A stretch of DNA of 11,233 nt from Syntrophales bacterium. Its GTDB lineage: Bacteria; Desulfobacterota; Syntrophia; Syntrophales; UBA2251. The translations under genes were made by a program, and so were the position numbers. This document shows positions 1-6,069 of this stretch, piece after piece. Position 1 is the stretch's first letter. Every line of letters begins with the position of its first letter. The stretch is taken from assembly GCA_023230905.1 (NCBI GenBank), contig JALNWL010000066.1:1-11233 (forward strand). Reading direction: 5' to 3'. The notes under the pieces were generated by a model. It had not been told where the DNA came from, searched no databases, and saw only the letters and a program-made list of their open reading frames with translations.

Positions 1-1141
1 CCTTCACGACCGCGACCCCGCCGACGAGCTTGGCCAGACGCTCCTGGAGCTTCTCCCGGTCGTAGTCGGAGGTGGTCTCCTCGATCTGGGCGCGGATCTG
101 TTTCACCCGCCCCTGGATGGCGTCCTTCTTGCCGAAGCCGTCCACGATCGTCGTGTTGTCCTTGTCGATGTTGATGTTCTTGCAGCGGCCCAGGTCGTCC
201 AGGGAGACGTTTTCGAGCTTGTCGCCCAGATCTTCGGAGATCAGCCGTCCGCCCGTGAGGATCGCGATGTCCTCCAGCATGGCCTTCCGGCGGTCGCCGA
301 AGCCGGGGGCCTTCACGGCGGCGCCCTTGAGGGTCCCGCGGAGCTTGTTGACGACGAGGGTGGCCAGGGCCTCCCCCTCGATGTCTTCGGCGATGATCAA
401 AAGCGGCTTGCCCATCCGGGCGATCTTCTCCAGGAGCGGCACGAGATCCTTCATCCCGCTGATCTTTTTCTCATAGATCAGGATGTAGGGGTCCTCCAGG
501 ATCACCTCCATCTTCGCGGCGTCGGTGACGAAGTAAGGGGAGACGTAGCCGCGATCGAACTGCATCCCCTCCACAATCTCGAGGGTCGTTTCCATGCCCT
601 TCGCCTCTTCGACGGTGATGACGCCTTCCTTGCCGACCTTCTCCATCGCCTCGGAGATGATCTCGCCGATGGTTCTGTCGTTGTTGGCGGAGATGGCGCC
701 GACCTGAGCGATCTCCCTCTTGTCCTTGATGGTCTTGGTGAGCTTCTTGAGCTCCTCCGCGACGAGGCCGACACCCCGATCGATGCCGCGCTTGAGCGAC
801 ATGGGGTTCATGCCGGCGGCCACGAGCTTCGAGCCCTCCCGGTAGATGGCCTGGGCCAGGACGGTGGCGGTGGTGGTGCCGTCACCGGCCGTGTCGGAGG
901 TCTTCGACGCCACTTCCTTCACCATCTGGGCACCCATGTTCTCGAATCTGTCCTCCAGTTCGATTTCCTTGGCCACGGTGACGCCGTCCTTCGTGATGTT
1001 CGGCGCCCCCCAGGACTTCGCGATGACGACGTTGCGTCCCCGGGGTCCCAGGGTGACCTTGACGGCGTTGGCGAGCGTGTCGACGCCCTTCATGATCTTT
1101 TCCCGGGCTACGCCTTCATACTTGATTTCCTTGCCAGCCAT
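1..1141 (-). CDS. groEL: Chaperonin GroEL (Hsp60), 3' end cut by window edge
   Basis: This is the large ring subunit of the cytosolic ATP-dependent chaperonin, which encloses unfolded proteins under the GroES lid. The frame reads on the minus strand from ATG at 1141 to the window edge without a stop and gives 380 residues of a protein usually about 540-550 long. The equatorial ATP site is clear: LGPRGRNVV near residue 31, ITKDGVTVAKEIELEDRFEN near 49-68, and the GDGTTT phosphate loop at 87-92. The apical domain follows, then the start of the return intermediate segment. The ATPase aspartate near position 398 of Escherichia coli GroEL and the C-terminal tail (GGM-type in many homologues) lie outside the window. 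A GAGGAGG ribosome binding site sits just before the ATG. groES ends only 19 bp upstream, so the two form one operon. The identity is certain; the missing end is an edge effect, not a truncation in the genome. Confidence 0.98.
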   Translation of the reverse strand, partial: MAGKEIKYEGVAREKIMKGVDTLANAVKVTLGPRGRNVVIAKSWGAPNITKDGVTVAKEIELEDRFENMGAQMVKEVASKTSDTAGDGTTTATVLAQAIYREGSKLVAAGMNPMSLKRGIDRGVGLVAEELKKLTKTIKDKREIAQVGAISANNDRTIGEIISEAMEKVGKEGVITVEEAKGMETTLEIVEGMQFDRGYVSPYFVTDAAKMEVILEDPYILIYEKKISGMKDLVPLLEKIARMGKPLLIIAEDIEGEALATLVVNKLRGTLKGAAVKAPGFGDRRKAMLEDIAILTGGRLISEDLGDKLENVSLDDLGRCKNINIDKDNTTIVDGFGKKDAIQGRVKQIRAQIEETTSDYDREKLQERLAKLVGGVAVVK

Positions 1142-1160
1142 ATGCGTCCCTCCTCAACGG

Positions 1161-1448
1161 TTACTCGAGCACGCCCAAGATGTCGTCGACCCTCATGATG
1201 AGGTATTCCGTGCCGTCGATCTTGATCTCCGTGCCGGAGTATTTGCCGAACAGAATCCGGTCTCCCTTCTTCACGTCCATCGGAATCAGTTTTCCGTCCT
1301 TGTCCGTTCGGCCGGGGCCGACGGCGATGACCTTTCCCTCCTGAGGTTTTTCCTTGGCCGTGTCGGGAATGATGATGCCCCCGGCCGTTTTCTGCTCCTC
1401 TCCGACCCTCTCCACAATGACGCGATCATGCAGTGGTCTGACCTTCAT
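1161..1448 (-). CDS. groES: Co-chaperonin GroES (Hsp10)
   Basis: This 95-residue co-chaperonin forms the heptameric lid that binds GroEL. Its length is typical of the family. It opens with MKVRPLHDRV, the standard GroES N-terminus. The mobile loop that docks on GroEL lies at about 16-33 and includes the hydrophobic GGIIIP tripeptide region at 23-28. The C-terminal half carries the usual GDRILFGKYSGTEIKIDG segment and ends in the ILGVLE type of tail. An AAGGAGG ribosome binding site lies about 9 bases before the ATG, which fixes the start. It is the first gene of the groES-groEL operon, read from the candidate promoter at 1524-1551. I see no CIRCE repeat (TTAGCACTC-N9-GAGTGCTAA) upstream, so HrcA control through that element is not supported here. 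Confidence 0.98.
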   Translation of the reverse strand: MKVRPLHDRVIVERVGEEQKTAGGIIIPDTAKEKPQEGKVIAVGPGRTDKDGKLIPMDVKKGDRILFGKYSGTEIKIDGTEYLIMRVDDILGVLE

Positions 1449-1523
1449 GCCTTTCTACCTCCTTGATAAAAATGATGATCCGATGATGCTGACAGCGGCC
1501 GATGCCTTGCCGGAATGACCTTA

Positions 1524-1551
1524 AATTTATGCATGAAAACGACACTGTCAA
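1524..1551 (-). promoter_or_regulatory. Candidate sigma-70-type promoter for groES-groEL
   Basis: On the minus strand a perfect TTGACA -35 box (1551-1546) is followed after 16 bases by TAAATT (1529-1524), which matches 4 of 6 positions of TATAAT. Transcription would start near 1517 and give a leader of about 70 bases before groES. It looks like a housekeeping promoter rather than a heat-shock sigma-32 promoter. The assignment rests on consensus and position only. Confidence 0.5.
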
Positions 1552-1652
1552 GGGCGTACGGGTAAATTTCAGGCGGCGGGAGACCGGCAGCAACCGCAAC
1601 CGTCGATTTCAACACCCCCGGCCCTGCCTGCGCTCCCCGGGAGAAATAGTTG

Positions 1653-1681
1653 TTGACAAAACCTTGGGCATATTGAATTTT
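1653..1681 (+). promoter_or_regulatory. Candidate promoter for mnmA
   Basis: A perfect TTGACA (1653-1658) lies in an AT-rich patch. At 17 bases' spacing the -10 position reads AATTTT (1676-1681), a poor match to TATAAT. Other nearby choices (TATTGA at 1671) have too short a spacer. Transcription would start near 1688, leaving a leader of about 110 bases that contains the hairpin at 1712-1736. Confidence 0.4.
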
Positions 1682-1711
1682 TGCGCGAGCGGGTTCGTTA
1701 CCGGAACGGCG

Positions 1712-1736
1712 GCGGGGGCAGGCGCGAGGCCCCCGC
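1712..1736 (+). repeat. GC-rich hairpin in the mnmA leader
   Basis: GCGGGGGC (1712-1719) and GCCCCCGC (1729-1736) are perfect 8-base complementary arms around a 9-base loop. In RNA this would be a very stable stem. It is followed by TTCCGCGCC, so there is no U-run and it does not look like a standard intrinsic terminator. It lies about 65 bases before the mnmA start and does not cover the ribosome binding site. Its function is unknown. Confidence 0.5.
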
Positions 1737-1800
1737 TTCCGCGCCGCGTCCCCCGATCCGTGCCCGCCGGGCAAACCGGACCGGGAGAGAGGAGACCCCC

Positions 1801-2871
1801 GTGCAGTCTCGGGAAAGGGTTTGGGTGGCGATCAGCGGCGGCGTCGATTCCTCCGTGGCCGCCTGGCTTCTCAAAAAGCAGGGATACGAGGTGACGGGCG
1901 TAACGATGCGCCTGCGCCTCCGGGAAGAAAGCGCCCTCACCCGGCGCTGCGGTCGGGACGCGATCGCGGATGCCGCGCGGGTCTGCGAGGTCATCGGGAT
2001 CCCGCACGAAACCGTGGATTTCGCGCCGGCCCTGGAGACGGAGGTCATCGCCAAGTTCGTCCGGGAGTACCTCCGCGGTCGGACCCCGAATCCGTGCATC
2101 GATTGCAACCGTTCGATCAAATTCGGCCTCCTCCTGGCCCAGGCGCGCGCGCGGGGCTTCCGCTTCCTGGCCACGGGACATTACGCCCGGATCGAAGAGA
2201 CCGGCGGCCGGCATCGCCTGCTGCGCGGACATGACCGGAGCAAGGACCAGACCTATTTCCTCTACCCCATACCGGTATCGGATTTGGGCTCGATCCTCTT
2301 TCCTCTGTCCGACCTGACGAAGACGGAGGTCCGGGAACTCGCCCGGCAGGCATCGCTGCCCGTCGCGGAGAAACCGGAGAGCCAGGATTTGTGCTTTGTC
2401 CCCACCGGCGGTTACGGCAAACTGATCCGGGAATGGGGTGGCGCCGTCCATCCCGGCCCCATCGTGGACCGGCAGGGGCGCGTCTTGGGCGAGCATCGGG
2501 GAACGATCCACTACACCATCGGCCAGCGGACGGGGCTCAAGATCAGCGCCCCGCGTCCCCTCTATGTCACCGGCATCGACGCCGCCGGCAACCGGATCTT
2601 CGTAGGGGAAAAGGCGGAGGTCCGGGCGCCGGGGCTCGTCGCCGGCGGGATGAACTGGTTTGTCCCGGAGTGCCCGCCGGAGGCGGACGTGAAAATCCGC
2701 TACCGGAAGCGGGCCGTTCCCGGACGGATCTCGCCGGACGGCGAGGGGATCAGGATCGACTTCGCCGAGCCCCAGGAGGCCGTCACCCCGGGTCAGGCCG
2801 TGGTCCTCTACCGGGGCGACGAGGTCCTGGGCGGCGGGGTGATCGACGCGGTCCTGCCGGCCGTGGGCTGA
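1801..2871 (+). CDS. mnmA: tRNA-specific 2-thiouridylase MnmA
   Basis: This 356-residue cytosolic enzyme adenylates U34 of tRNA-Lys, -Glu and -Gln and replaces its C2 oxygen with sulfur relayed from a persulfide, giving the s2U wobble base. The ATP pyrophosphatase loop SGGVDSS is at 12-18. NPCIDCN at 97-103 contains the catalytic Cys102. SQDLCF supplies the second cysteine at 198, the persulfide carrier. Other family marks are ATGHYAR, KDQTYFLY and GQRTGLKIS, followed by the C-terminal beta-barrel domain. Length is normal for the family. I chose the GTG start at 1801 because AGGAG precedes it by about 7 bases and the protein then begins just ahead of the first beta strand. The upstream TTG at 1681 would add 40 low-complexity residues. 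The position equal to Asp99 of the E. coli enzyme is Cys here, a form I recall as common in other bacterial MnmA proteins. It is transcribed divergently from groES. Confidence 0.96.
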   Translation: MQSRERVWVAISGGVDSSVAAWLLKKQGYEVTGVTMRLRLREESALTRRCGRDAIADAARVCEVIGIPHETVDFAPALETEVIAKFVREYLRGRTPNPCIDCNRSIKFGLLLAQARARGFRFLATGHYARIEETGGRHRLLRGHDRSKDQTYFLYPIPVSDLGSILFPLSDLTKTEVRELARQASLPVAEKPESQDLCFVPTGGYGKLIREWGGAVHPGPIVDRQGRVLGEHRGTIHYTIGQRTGLKISAPRPLYVTGIDAAGNRIFVGEKAEVRAPGLVAGGMNWFVPECPPEADVKIRYRKRAVPGRISPDGEGIRIDFAEPQEAVTPGQAVVLYRGDEVLGGGVIDAVLPAVG

Positions 2872-2907
2872 ACGACGGCGGCCGATGACCACCCCCGCGC
2901 GGCGAAG

Positions 2908-2919
2908 GTCTCCGGAGAC
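2908..2919. repeat. 12-bp perfect palindrome after mnmA
   Basis: GTCTCCGGAGAC is self-complementary and has no loop. It lies 37 bp past the mnmA stop and about 20 bp before the next promoter candidate. Without a spacer it would form a poor RNA hairpin, and no U-run follows, so a terminator role is doubtful. A protein-binding site is possible. A 12-bp palindrome can occur by chance in a window of this size. Confidence 0.3.
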
Positions 2920-2938
2920 ACGCCCCCTCAGACATTCG

Positions 2939-2968
2939 TTGACATAACCGGTTATTTTATCATACACT
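2939..2968 (+). promoter_or_regulatory. Candidate promoter for the CsgG-like cassette, with palindromic spacer
   Basis: A perfect TTGACA (2939-2944) is followed after 18 bases by TACACT (2963-2968), which matches 4 of 6 positions of TATAAT. TATCAT at 2958-2963 is a better box but its 13-base spacer is too short. The spacer contains the perfect palindrome ATAACCGGTTAT (2944-2955), well placed to be an operator. Transcription would start near 2975, practically at the ATG of the next gene (2977). The region is a local AT-rich patch. Promoter and operator roles are inferred. Confidence 0.45.
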
Positions 2969-2976
2969 CTCAGCCA

Positions 2977-4005
2977 ATGGGACGGACATCCACACATTTC
3001 GCCTTGTCACCGTTTCGCTTGCTCCTGCCGGTCATCCTGGCGATGTTTTTGTGTCTGCCGGCGGCGCCGCGGGCCGGGGACCCGCCGGAAATCCGGATTG
3101 CCGTCCTGTCTTTCGACAACGAATCTCTGACCGATTCTGTTGAACTCGAACCGTTCCGCAGGGGAATCGCCGATGCGCTGGTCTGTGGTCTGAGCGGGGA
3201 GAAGGGCTTCCGGGTGATCGAGCGCACCCGTATCGAGGCCCTTCTTTCCGAGCTGAAGCTGAATGCCTCGGGCCTTGTCGATCCGGAGTCCACGCAGAGG
3301 CTCGGCCGGATCCTCGGGGTGCAGGCGCTGGTCCTCGGTAGTTTCGCCGTCGTCGAGAACGAGGTGAGGATCGATGCCCGGATTGCCGAGGTGGAAACGG
3401 GACATGTCTTGACAGCCGAGGAGGTCTCGGGAGAGGTAGAGGATTTTTTTGACCTCGAGCAGGCGCTGGTCGACGGGATCGCCTCGGGGTTCAGACAACG
3501 ATATTCCGCAAGGGCGAGCGCGGCCGTCAAACAGGGCTCGTCCGGGAAAATGGAAGCGGGCGGGCGCACCGGAACGGTCTCGACCCGGGAAACCGGGGCG
3601 CCGCATCGCCTCGCCGTCTTTCCGTTCGAGGATCTGCAGGAACGTTCGGGGCCCGGGAAATGGGGCGAGGGGATTGCAGCGGGCGTGGCGGGATGCCTGT
3701 CCAAGGACCCGCATGTGGAGATTGTCGACAGGAATCGTCTGAGAGAGGTTGTCGATGGACTCGCCCTGAAGACAAAAGACCCTCTCGGCGAAAGAGCGAT
3801 GACGCGTGCAGGAAAGATTGTGGGTGCGAACGTTCTTGTTTTGGGATCGTTTCTTTCATTTCAGAGCCGGATCAAAATCCTGGTCCGCTTGGTGAAGACG
3901 GAGACGGGCGAGGTCATCGCCGCAGCCCGAGCCACGGGCAGAATCGGCGACCGATCGAAGCTGGAGGAGAAACTGGCGGCGAATATCATCCGGTCGGAGT
4001 GGTGA
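2977..4005 (+). CDS. Exported protein with two tandem CsgG-like domains
   Basis: This 342-residue protein of unknown exact role is probably periplasmic or outer-membrane associated. A signal peptide spans about 1-33 (Arg14, a hydrophobic run at 15-29, likely cut after APRA). The only cysteine there does not fit a lipobox. Domain 1 (about 38-170) and domain 2 (about 210-340) are repeats of one fold. Each starts with an exposed strand (IAVLSF at 41, LAVFPF at 212) and has a V/I-E/D-R-x-R element (80 and 250). Each then has a G-x-x-V-L-V-L-G-S-F type strand and a V-x-T-G repeat (EVETG at 138, KTETG at 307). This pattern fits the CsgG/FlgO-type envelope family. A Ser/Gly-rich linker joins the two domains. 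No Shine-Dalgarno sequence precedes the ATG, and no better start is in frame. The next gene follows after 33 bp and carries a third related domain, so they probably act together. CsgG channels export curli, but no curli subunit is nearby and export is not shown. Confidence 0.8.
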   Translation: MGRTSTHFALSPFRLLLPVILAMFLCLPAAPRAGDPPEIRIAVLSFDNESLTDSVELEPFRRGIADALVCGLSGEKGFRVIERTRIEALLSELKLNASGLVDPESTQRLGRILGVQALVLGSFAVVENEVRIDARIAEVETGHVLTAEEVSGEVEDFFDLEQALVDGIASGFRQRYSARASAAVKQGSSGKMEAGGRTGTVSTRETGAPHRLAVFPFEDLQERSGPGKWGEGIAAGVAGCLSKDPHVEIVDRNRLREVVDGLALKTKDPLGERAMTRAGKIVGANVLVLGSFLSFQSRIKILVRLVKTETGEVIAAARATGRIGDRSKLEEKLAANIIRSEW

Positions 4006-4038
4006 GACAGCTTCGGCCAAGGAAAGGAGGTCTATGCG

Positions 4039-5259
4039 ATGAGAAAGACAGCCCGTTGTAGCGGTGGGGCGCTTCTGATCATCTTGTTGCTTTCCGGTTG
4101 TCAGACGATCTTGACCCACGTGAAGGCGACCAAGGCCATGCACGACGGCCGGTATGAAGAGTCGGTCGCCCTCTTTCAAGAGGTCTTGAAGAAAAACGAC
4201 AACAACGCGGAAGCCCTGAAGGGCCTCGGGGAAACGTACCTGCGCATGAAGAAGGCGCCGGAGGCGGTAGCCCCGCTGGAAAAGGCTCATCAGCTCTATC
4301 CAAGCGATAAGGTGGCAGGCATCAATCTCGGCCTCGCCTATAACATGATCGGGGAACACGACAAGGCCCTGCAGGTTTGGCGACCTTACGTGGAAAAGGA
4401 GCCGGACACCAACCTCTCCATCGTGATCCGCAAGCAGATGACACTCGCCTTGTACAAGGACGCAGCCCAAAAGGCGAAGGAAGCCTTGAAGAACGAAACC
4501 GCGCTGCGGGCCGCACTCAAGGCCTCCCCGGGAGATCCCGACACGCTGGCCGTGACCTATTTCGGCGACAAGGGGCTGACCGAACAGGCCAGGCCCCTGC
4601 AGAAGGCGATTGCGGCCATGCTGATCACGGATCTGAGCAAGGCGCAATCCTTGAAGGTCGTGGAGCGCATTCGCGTTCAAAAGCTTTTGGAAGAGCTTCG
4701 ACTGGGCGGGAGCGGCATCGTGGACAAGAGGACGGCGCCACGGGTAGGCCGACTTATCGGTGCGGGAAAGATCGTGACAGGCAATATGCTGACCGCCGGC
4801 AATGACAAGATGGACGTCAAGGGCCTCTTGACGAACGTGCCGACGGGAGGGGAAATCGGCAGGCAGGACGCGGGCGGACCTGTCAAGGAATTCTTCAAGA
4901 TCGAAAAGGCGATCGCCTTTGGCATTCTGAAGGATCTTGGGGTTCAACTCTCCAGGAAAGAAGAGGAAACGATCGGTCGCTACGCAACCCAGTCTTATCC
5001 GGGACTTCTGTACTTCGGCGAGGGGCTCGATGCGCAGGACCGGGGAGAATGGGATAAGGCGATCGAGATCTTTCAGAAATGCCTGAAAGAAGACCCGACG
5101 GGTCCCTGTTCCGTTGCCCTGCTCGACGCGCCTTCCGGGAACGATGTCGAAGCGTCGGTCGACGCCGCGGCGATGGCCAGTGCCATGGGCACCGCGCAAG
5201 CGGAAGACGCCTCCGCGGCCGCGAGCAGTTCCGGCGGCGGAGACGGGGGCGGGTGTTAA
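4039..5259 (+). CDS. TPR lipoprotein with CsgG-like domain and Gly-rich C-terminal tail
   Basis: This is a 406-residue predicted lipoprotein. The signal peptide ends in the lipobox LSGC, with lipidated Cys21 followed by Gln, which favours the outer membrane under the usual Lol rule. About three TPR helix pairs follow (32-125, e.g. GRYEESVALFQEVLKKN). A CsgG-like domain (about 169-310) comes next, with LAVTYF, VVERIRVQKLLEELRL, SGIVD and the strand KIVTGNM. This block resembles domain 1 of the upstream gene closely (ERxR, LLxEL, SGxVD, LG or VGR), so they share ancestry. One more TPR-like unit lies at 324-353 (GEWDKAIEIFQKCLKEDP). The last 50 residues are Ala/Ser/Gly-rich and end in GGGDGGGC. 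AAAGGAGG lies 8 bases before the ATG. It forms an operon with the gene before it. A likely role is an envelope assembly or scaffold complex with that partner. The substrate is unknown. Confidence 0.82.
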   Translation: MRKTARCSGGALLIILLLSGCQTILTHVKATKAMHDGRYEESVALFQEVLKKNDNNAEALKGLGETYLRMKKAPEAVAPLEKAHQLYPSDKVAGINLGLAYNMIGEHDKALQVWRPYVEKEPDTNLSIVIRKQMTLALYKDAAQKAKEALKNETALRAALKASPGDPDTLAVTYFGDKGLTEQARPLQKAIAAMLITDLSKAQSLKVVERIRVQKLLEELRLGGSGIVDKRTAPRVGRLIGAGKIVTGNMLTAGNDKMDVKGLLTNVPTGGEIGRQDAGGPVKEFFKIEKAIAFGILKDLGVQLSRKEEETIGRYATQSYPGLLYFGEGLDAQDRGEWDKAIEIFQKCLKEDPTGPCSVALLDAPSGNDVEASVDAAAMASAMGTAQAEDASAAASSSGGGDGGGC

Positions 5260-5317
5260 TCGTGGAACCTTGGCCCGCCGTTCGCGGGTCGGGACGACAG
5301 AGGGGTCCACGCCACGG

Positions 5318-5343
5318 AGGACATCCCGGTCCCGGGATGTCCT
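5318..5343. terminator. Inverted repeat between convergent genes, possible bidirectional terminator
   Basis: AGGACATCCCGG and CCGGGATGTCCT are perfect 12-base arms separated by two bases, so the RNA could form a stem of about 10-11 pairs. It lies between the end of the CsgG-like cassette and the end of the cupin gene, where transcription from both sides should stop. Neither side has a U-run, so it may work poorly as an intrinsic terminator or may only block exonucleases. Confidence 0.5.
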
Positions 5344-5376
5344 GAAGGGGTATCGCTGTCGGCCTTCGCGGGCGCC

Positions 5377-5823
5377 TTACCCCGGCTCGTCGACGGGCAG
5401 GGTGATGTATTCCCCGTTCAGGCAGACGGGGATCAGTCCGCCCGTTTTCCCCACGGTCGCATCGACGGGGCGGATGCCGTGCGGAACGCCGCTGGGGATA
5501 TAGACGGCGGCCGGCGTCTCGACCCGGTAAGTCTCGTTGCCCATGATCACTTCGAACGTGATGGCCTTCTCCTCGCCGATCATCAGGTACATTTCGTCGA
5601 AGGCGTGCTTGTGCGGCGTCGCCCGGTCCGTCCCGATGGCCAGGTCCTTGAGTTCCTGGGTGATCTCCTTGATGAACAGGTAGAGCGCCCAGGCCCGGGC
5701 CTCTGGAACCAGTTCCTTGCCCATCAGCACGGGGTAGGGAATGGCCTGGCTGAAGTCATGATCCGGCAGTTCGCTGACAAGCGTGGGTTTCCGCACGATG
5801 AAACGCTCATACTGGTTGCTCAT
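5377..5823 (-). CDS. Small single-domain cupin protein
   Basis: This 148-residue protein is a single cupin barrel and is probably cytosolic, as no signal peptide is seen. Cupin motif 1 gives PHKHAFDEMYLMIG with His71, His73 and Glu77. Motif 2 gives PAAVYIPSGVPHGIRP with His115. The complete 3-His/1-Glu metal site suggests a metal-dependent enzyme or a metal-linked small-molecule sensor, but the substrate cannot be read from the sequence. The start at 5823 is chosen because GGAGGAGGG lies about 7 bases upstream. A longer frame running back to 6783 lies antisense to the nucleotidase gene and is not a credible extension. A promoter candidate at 5853-5881 gives a short leader. It is transcribed towards the CsgG-like cassette and divergently from the nucleotidase; neither neighbour explains its job. 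The family is certain; the function is unknown. Confidence 0.88.
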   Translation of the reverse strand: MSNQYERFIVRKPTLVSELPDHDFSQAIPYPVLMGKELVPEARAWALYLFIKEITQELKDLAIGTDRATPHKHAFDEMYLMIGEEKAITFEVIMGNETYRVETPAAVYIPSGVPHGIRPVDATVGKTGGLIPVCLNGEYITLPVDEPG

Positions 5824-5852
5824 GGTTTTCCCTCCTCCGCAATCGGTAGCCC

Positions 5853-5881
5853 AAGGTATCAGACGGCTTGGGGTTTGTCCA
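5853..5881 (-). promoter_or_regulatory. Candidate promoter for the cupin gene
   Basis: On the minus strand TGGACA (5881-5876, 5 of 6 to TTGACA) is followed after 17 bases by TACCTT (5858-5853, 3 of 6 to TATAAT). Transcription would start near 5846, about 23 bases before the ATG, which leaves room for the ribosome binding site only. The -10 match is weak. Confidence 0.33.
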
Positions 5882-5948
5882 CCGGAATGCGGACCCGACC
5901 TCCCCGCGTCCGGCGACGGGGCCGGACCCGAATCGAAGACGACCTGCC

Positions 5949-5993
5949 GGGAGACCGTTCTCCCTTGACGTCCCGGGGCGGAAAGGATAGGGA
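5949..5993 (+). promoter_or_regulatory. Hairpin and weak promoter candidate upstream of the nucleotidase
   Basis: A perfect GGGAGA-CCGT-TCTCCC hairpin (5949-5964) directly abuts TTGACG (5965-5970), a 5-of-6 match to the -35 consensus. The -10 position at 17 bases' spacing, TAGGGA (5988-5993), is poor. If used, it would need an activator or a different sigma factor. The rest of the 246-bp divergent spacer (5824-6069) shows a further GTCCGG/CCGGAC stem at 5908-5927 and no gene. Confidence 0.25.
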
Positions 5994-6069
5994 TTGGGCA
6001 TCCGCACCCCGCGAACGCCGCCACGGCGTGATACCGACCCCGGGGTTCCCGACCTTTAAGGAGGATGTG

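Larger units (their letters stand above)
1449..1800. other. Divergent intergenic control region between groES and mnmA
   Basis: This 352-bp stretch has no convincing gene. It is visibly more AT-rich than its surroundings between about 1450-1560 and 1640-1700, where the two divergent promoter candidates lie. The part from 1700 to 1800 is very GC-rich and would be the mnmA leader. The reading frames that cross it have low-complexity, Arg/Pro/Gly-rich translations and no good ribosome binding sites. No CIRCE element and no clear sigma-32 promoter (CTTGAAA and CCCCATNT boxes) were found on reading the groES side. Confidence 0.7.

Noticed and set aside
72..1466. Plus-strand frames opposite groEL and groES
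   Set aside because: They are antisense to two certain genes and show Ser/Arg-rich shadow composition.
1681..1800. TTG start for MnmA 40 codons upstream
   Set aside because: The added residues are low complexity and not part of the family. GTG at 1801 has a good ribosome binding site and family length.
1609..2997. 462-codon open frame on the minus strand opposite mnmA
   Set aside because: It is antisense to a clear mnmA, is Arg/Gly/Asp-rich in the way of GC-rich shadow frames, has no ribosome binding site and matches no family I recognise.
3856..5310. 484-codon open frame on the minus strand opposite the CsgG-like cassette
   Set aside because: It overlaps a lipoprotein gene with a strong ribosome binding site, lipobox and TPRs. 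Its own translation is low complexity without domain marks.
5479..6069. Upstream in-frame extension of the nucleotidase to about 848 residues
   Set aside because: The extension runs antisense through the cupin gene. The ATG at 6070 has a good ribosome binding site and begins a proper signal peptide.
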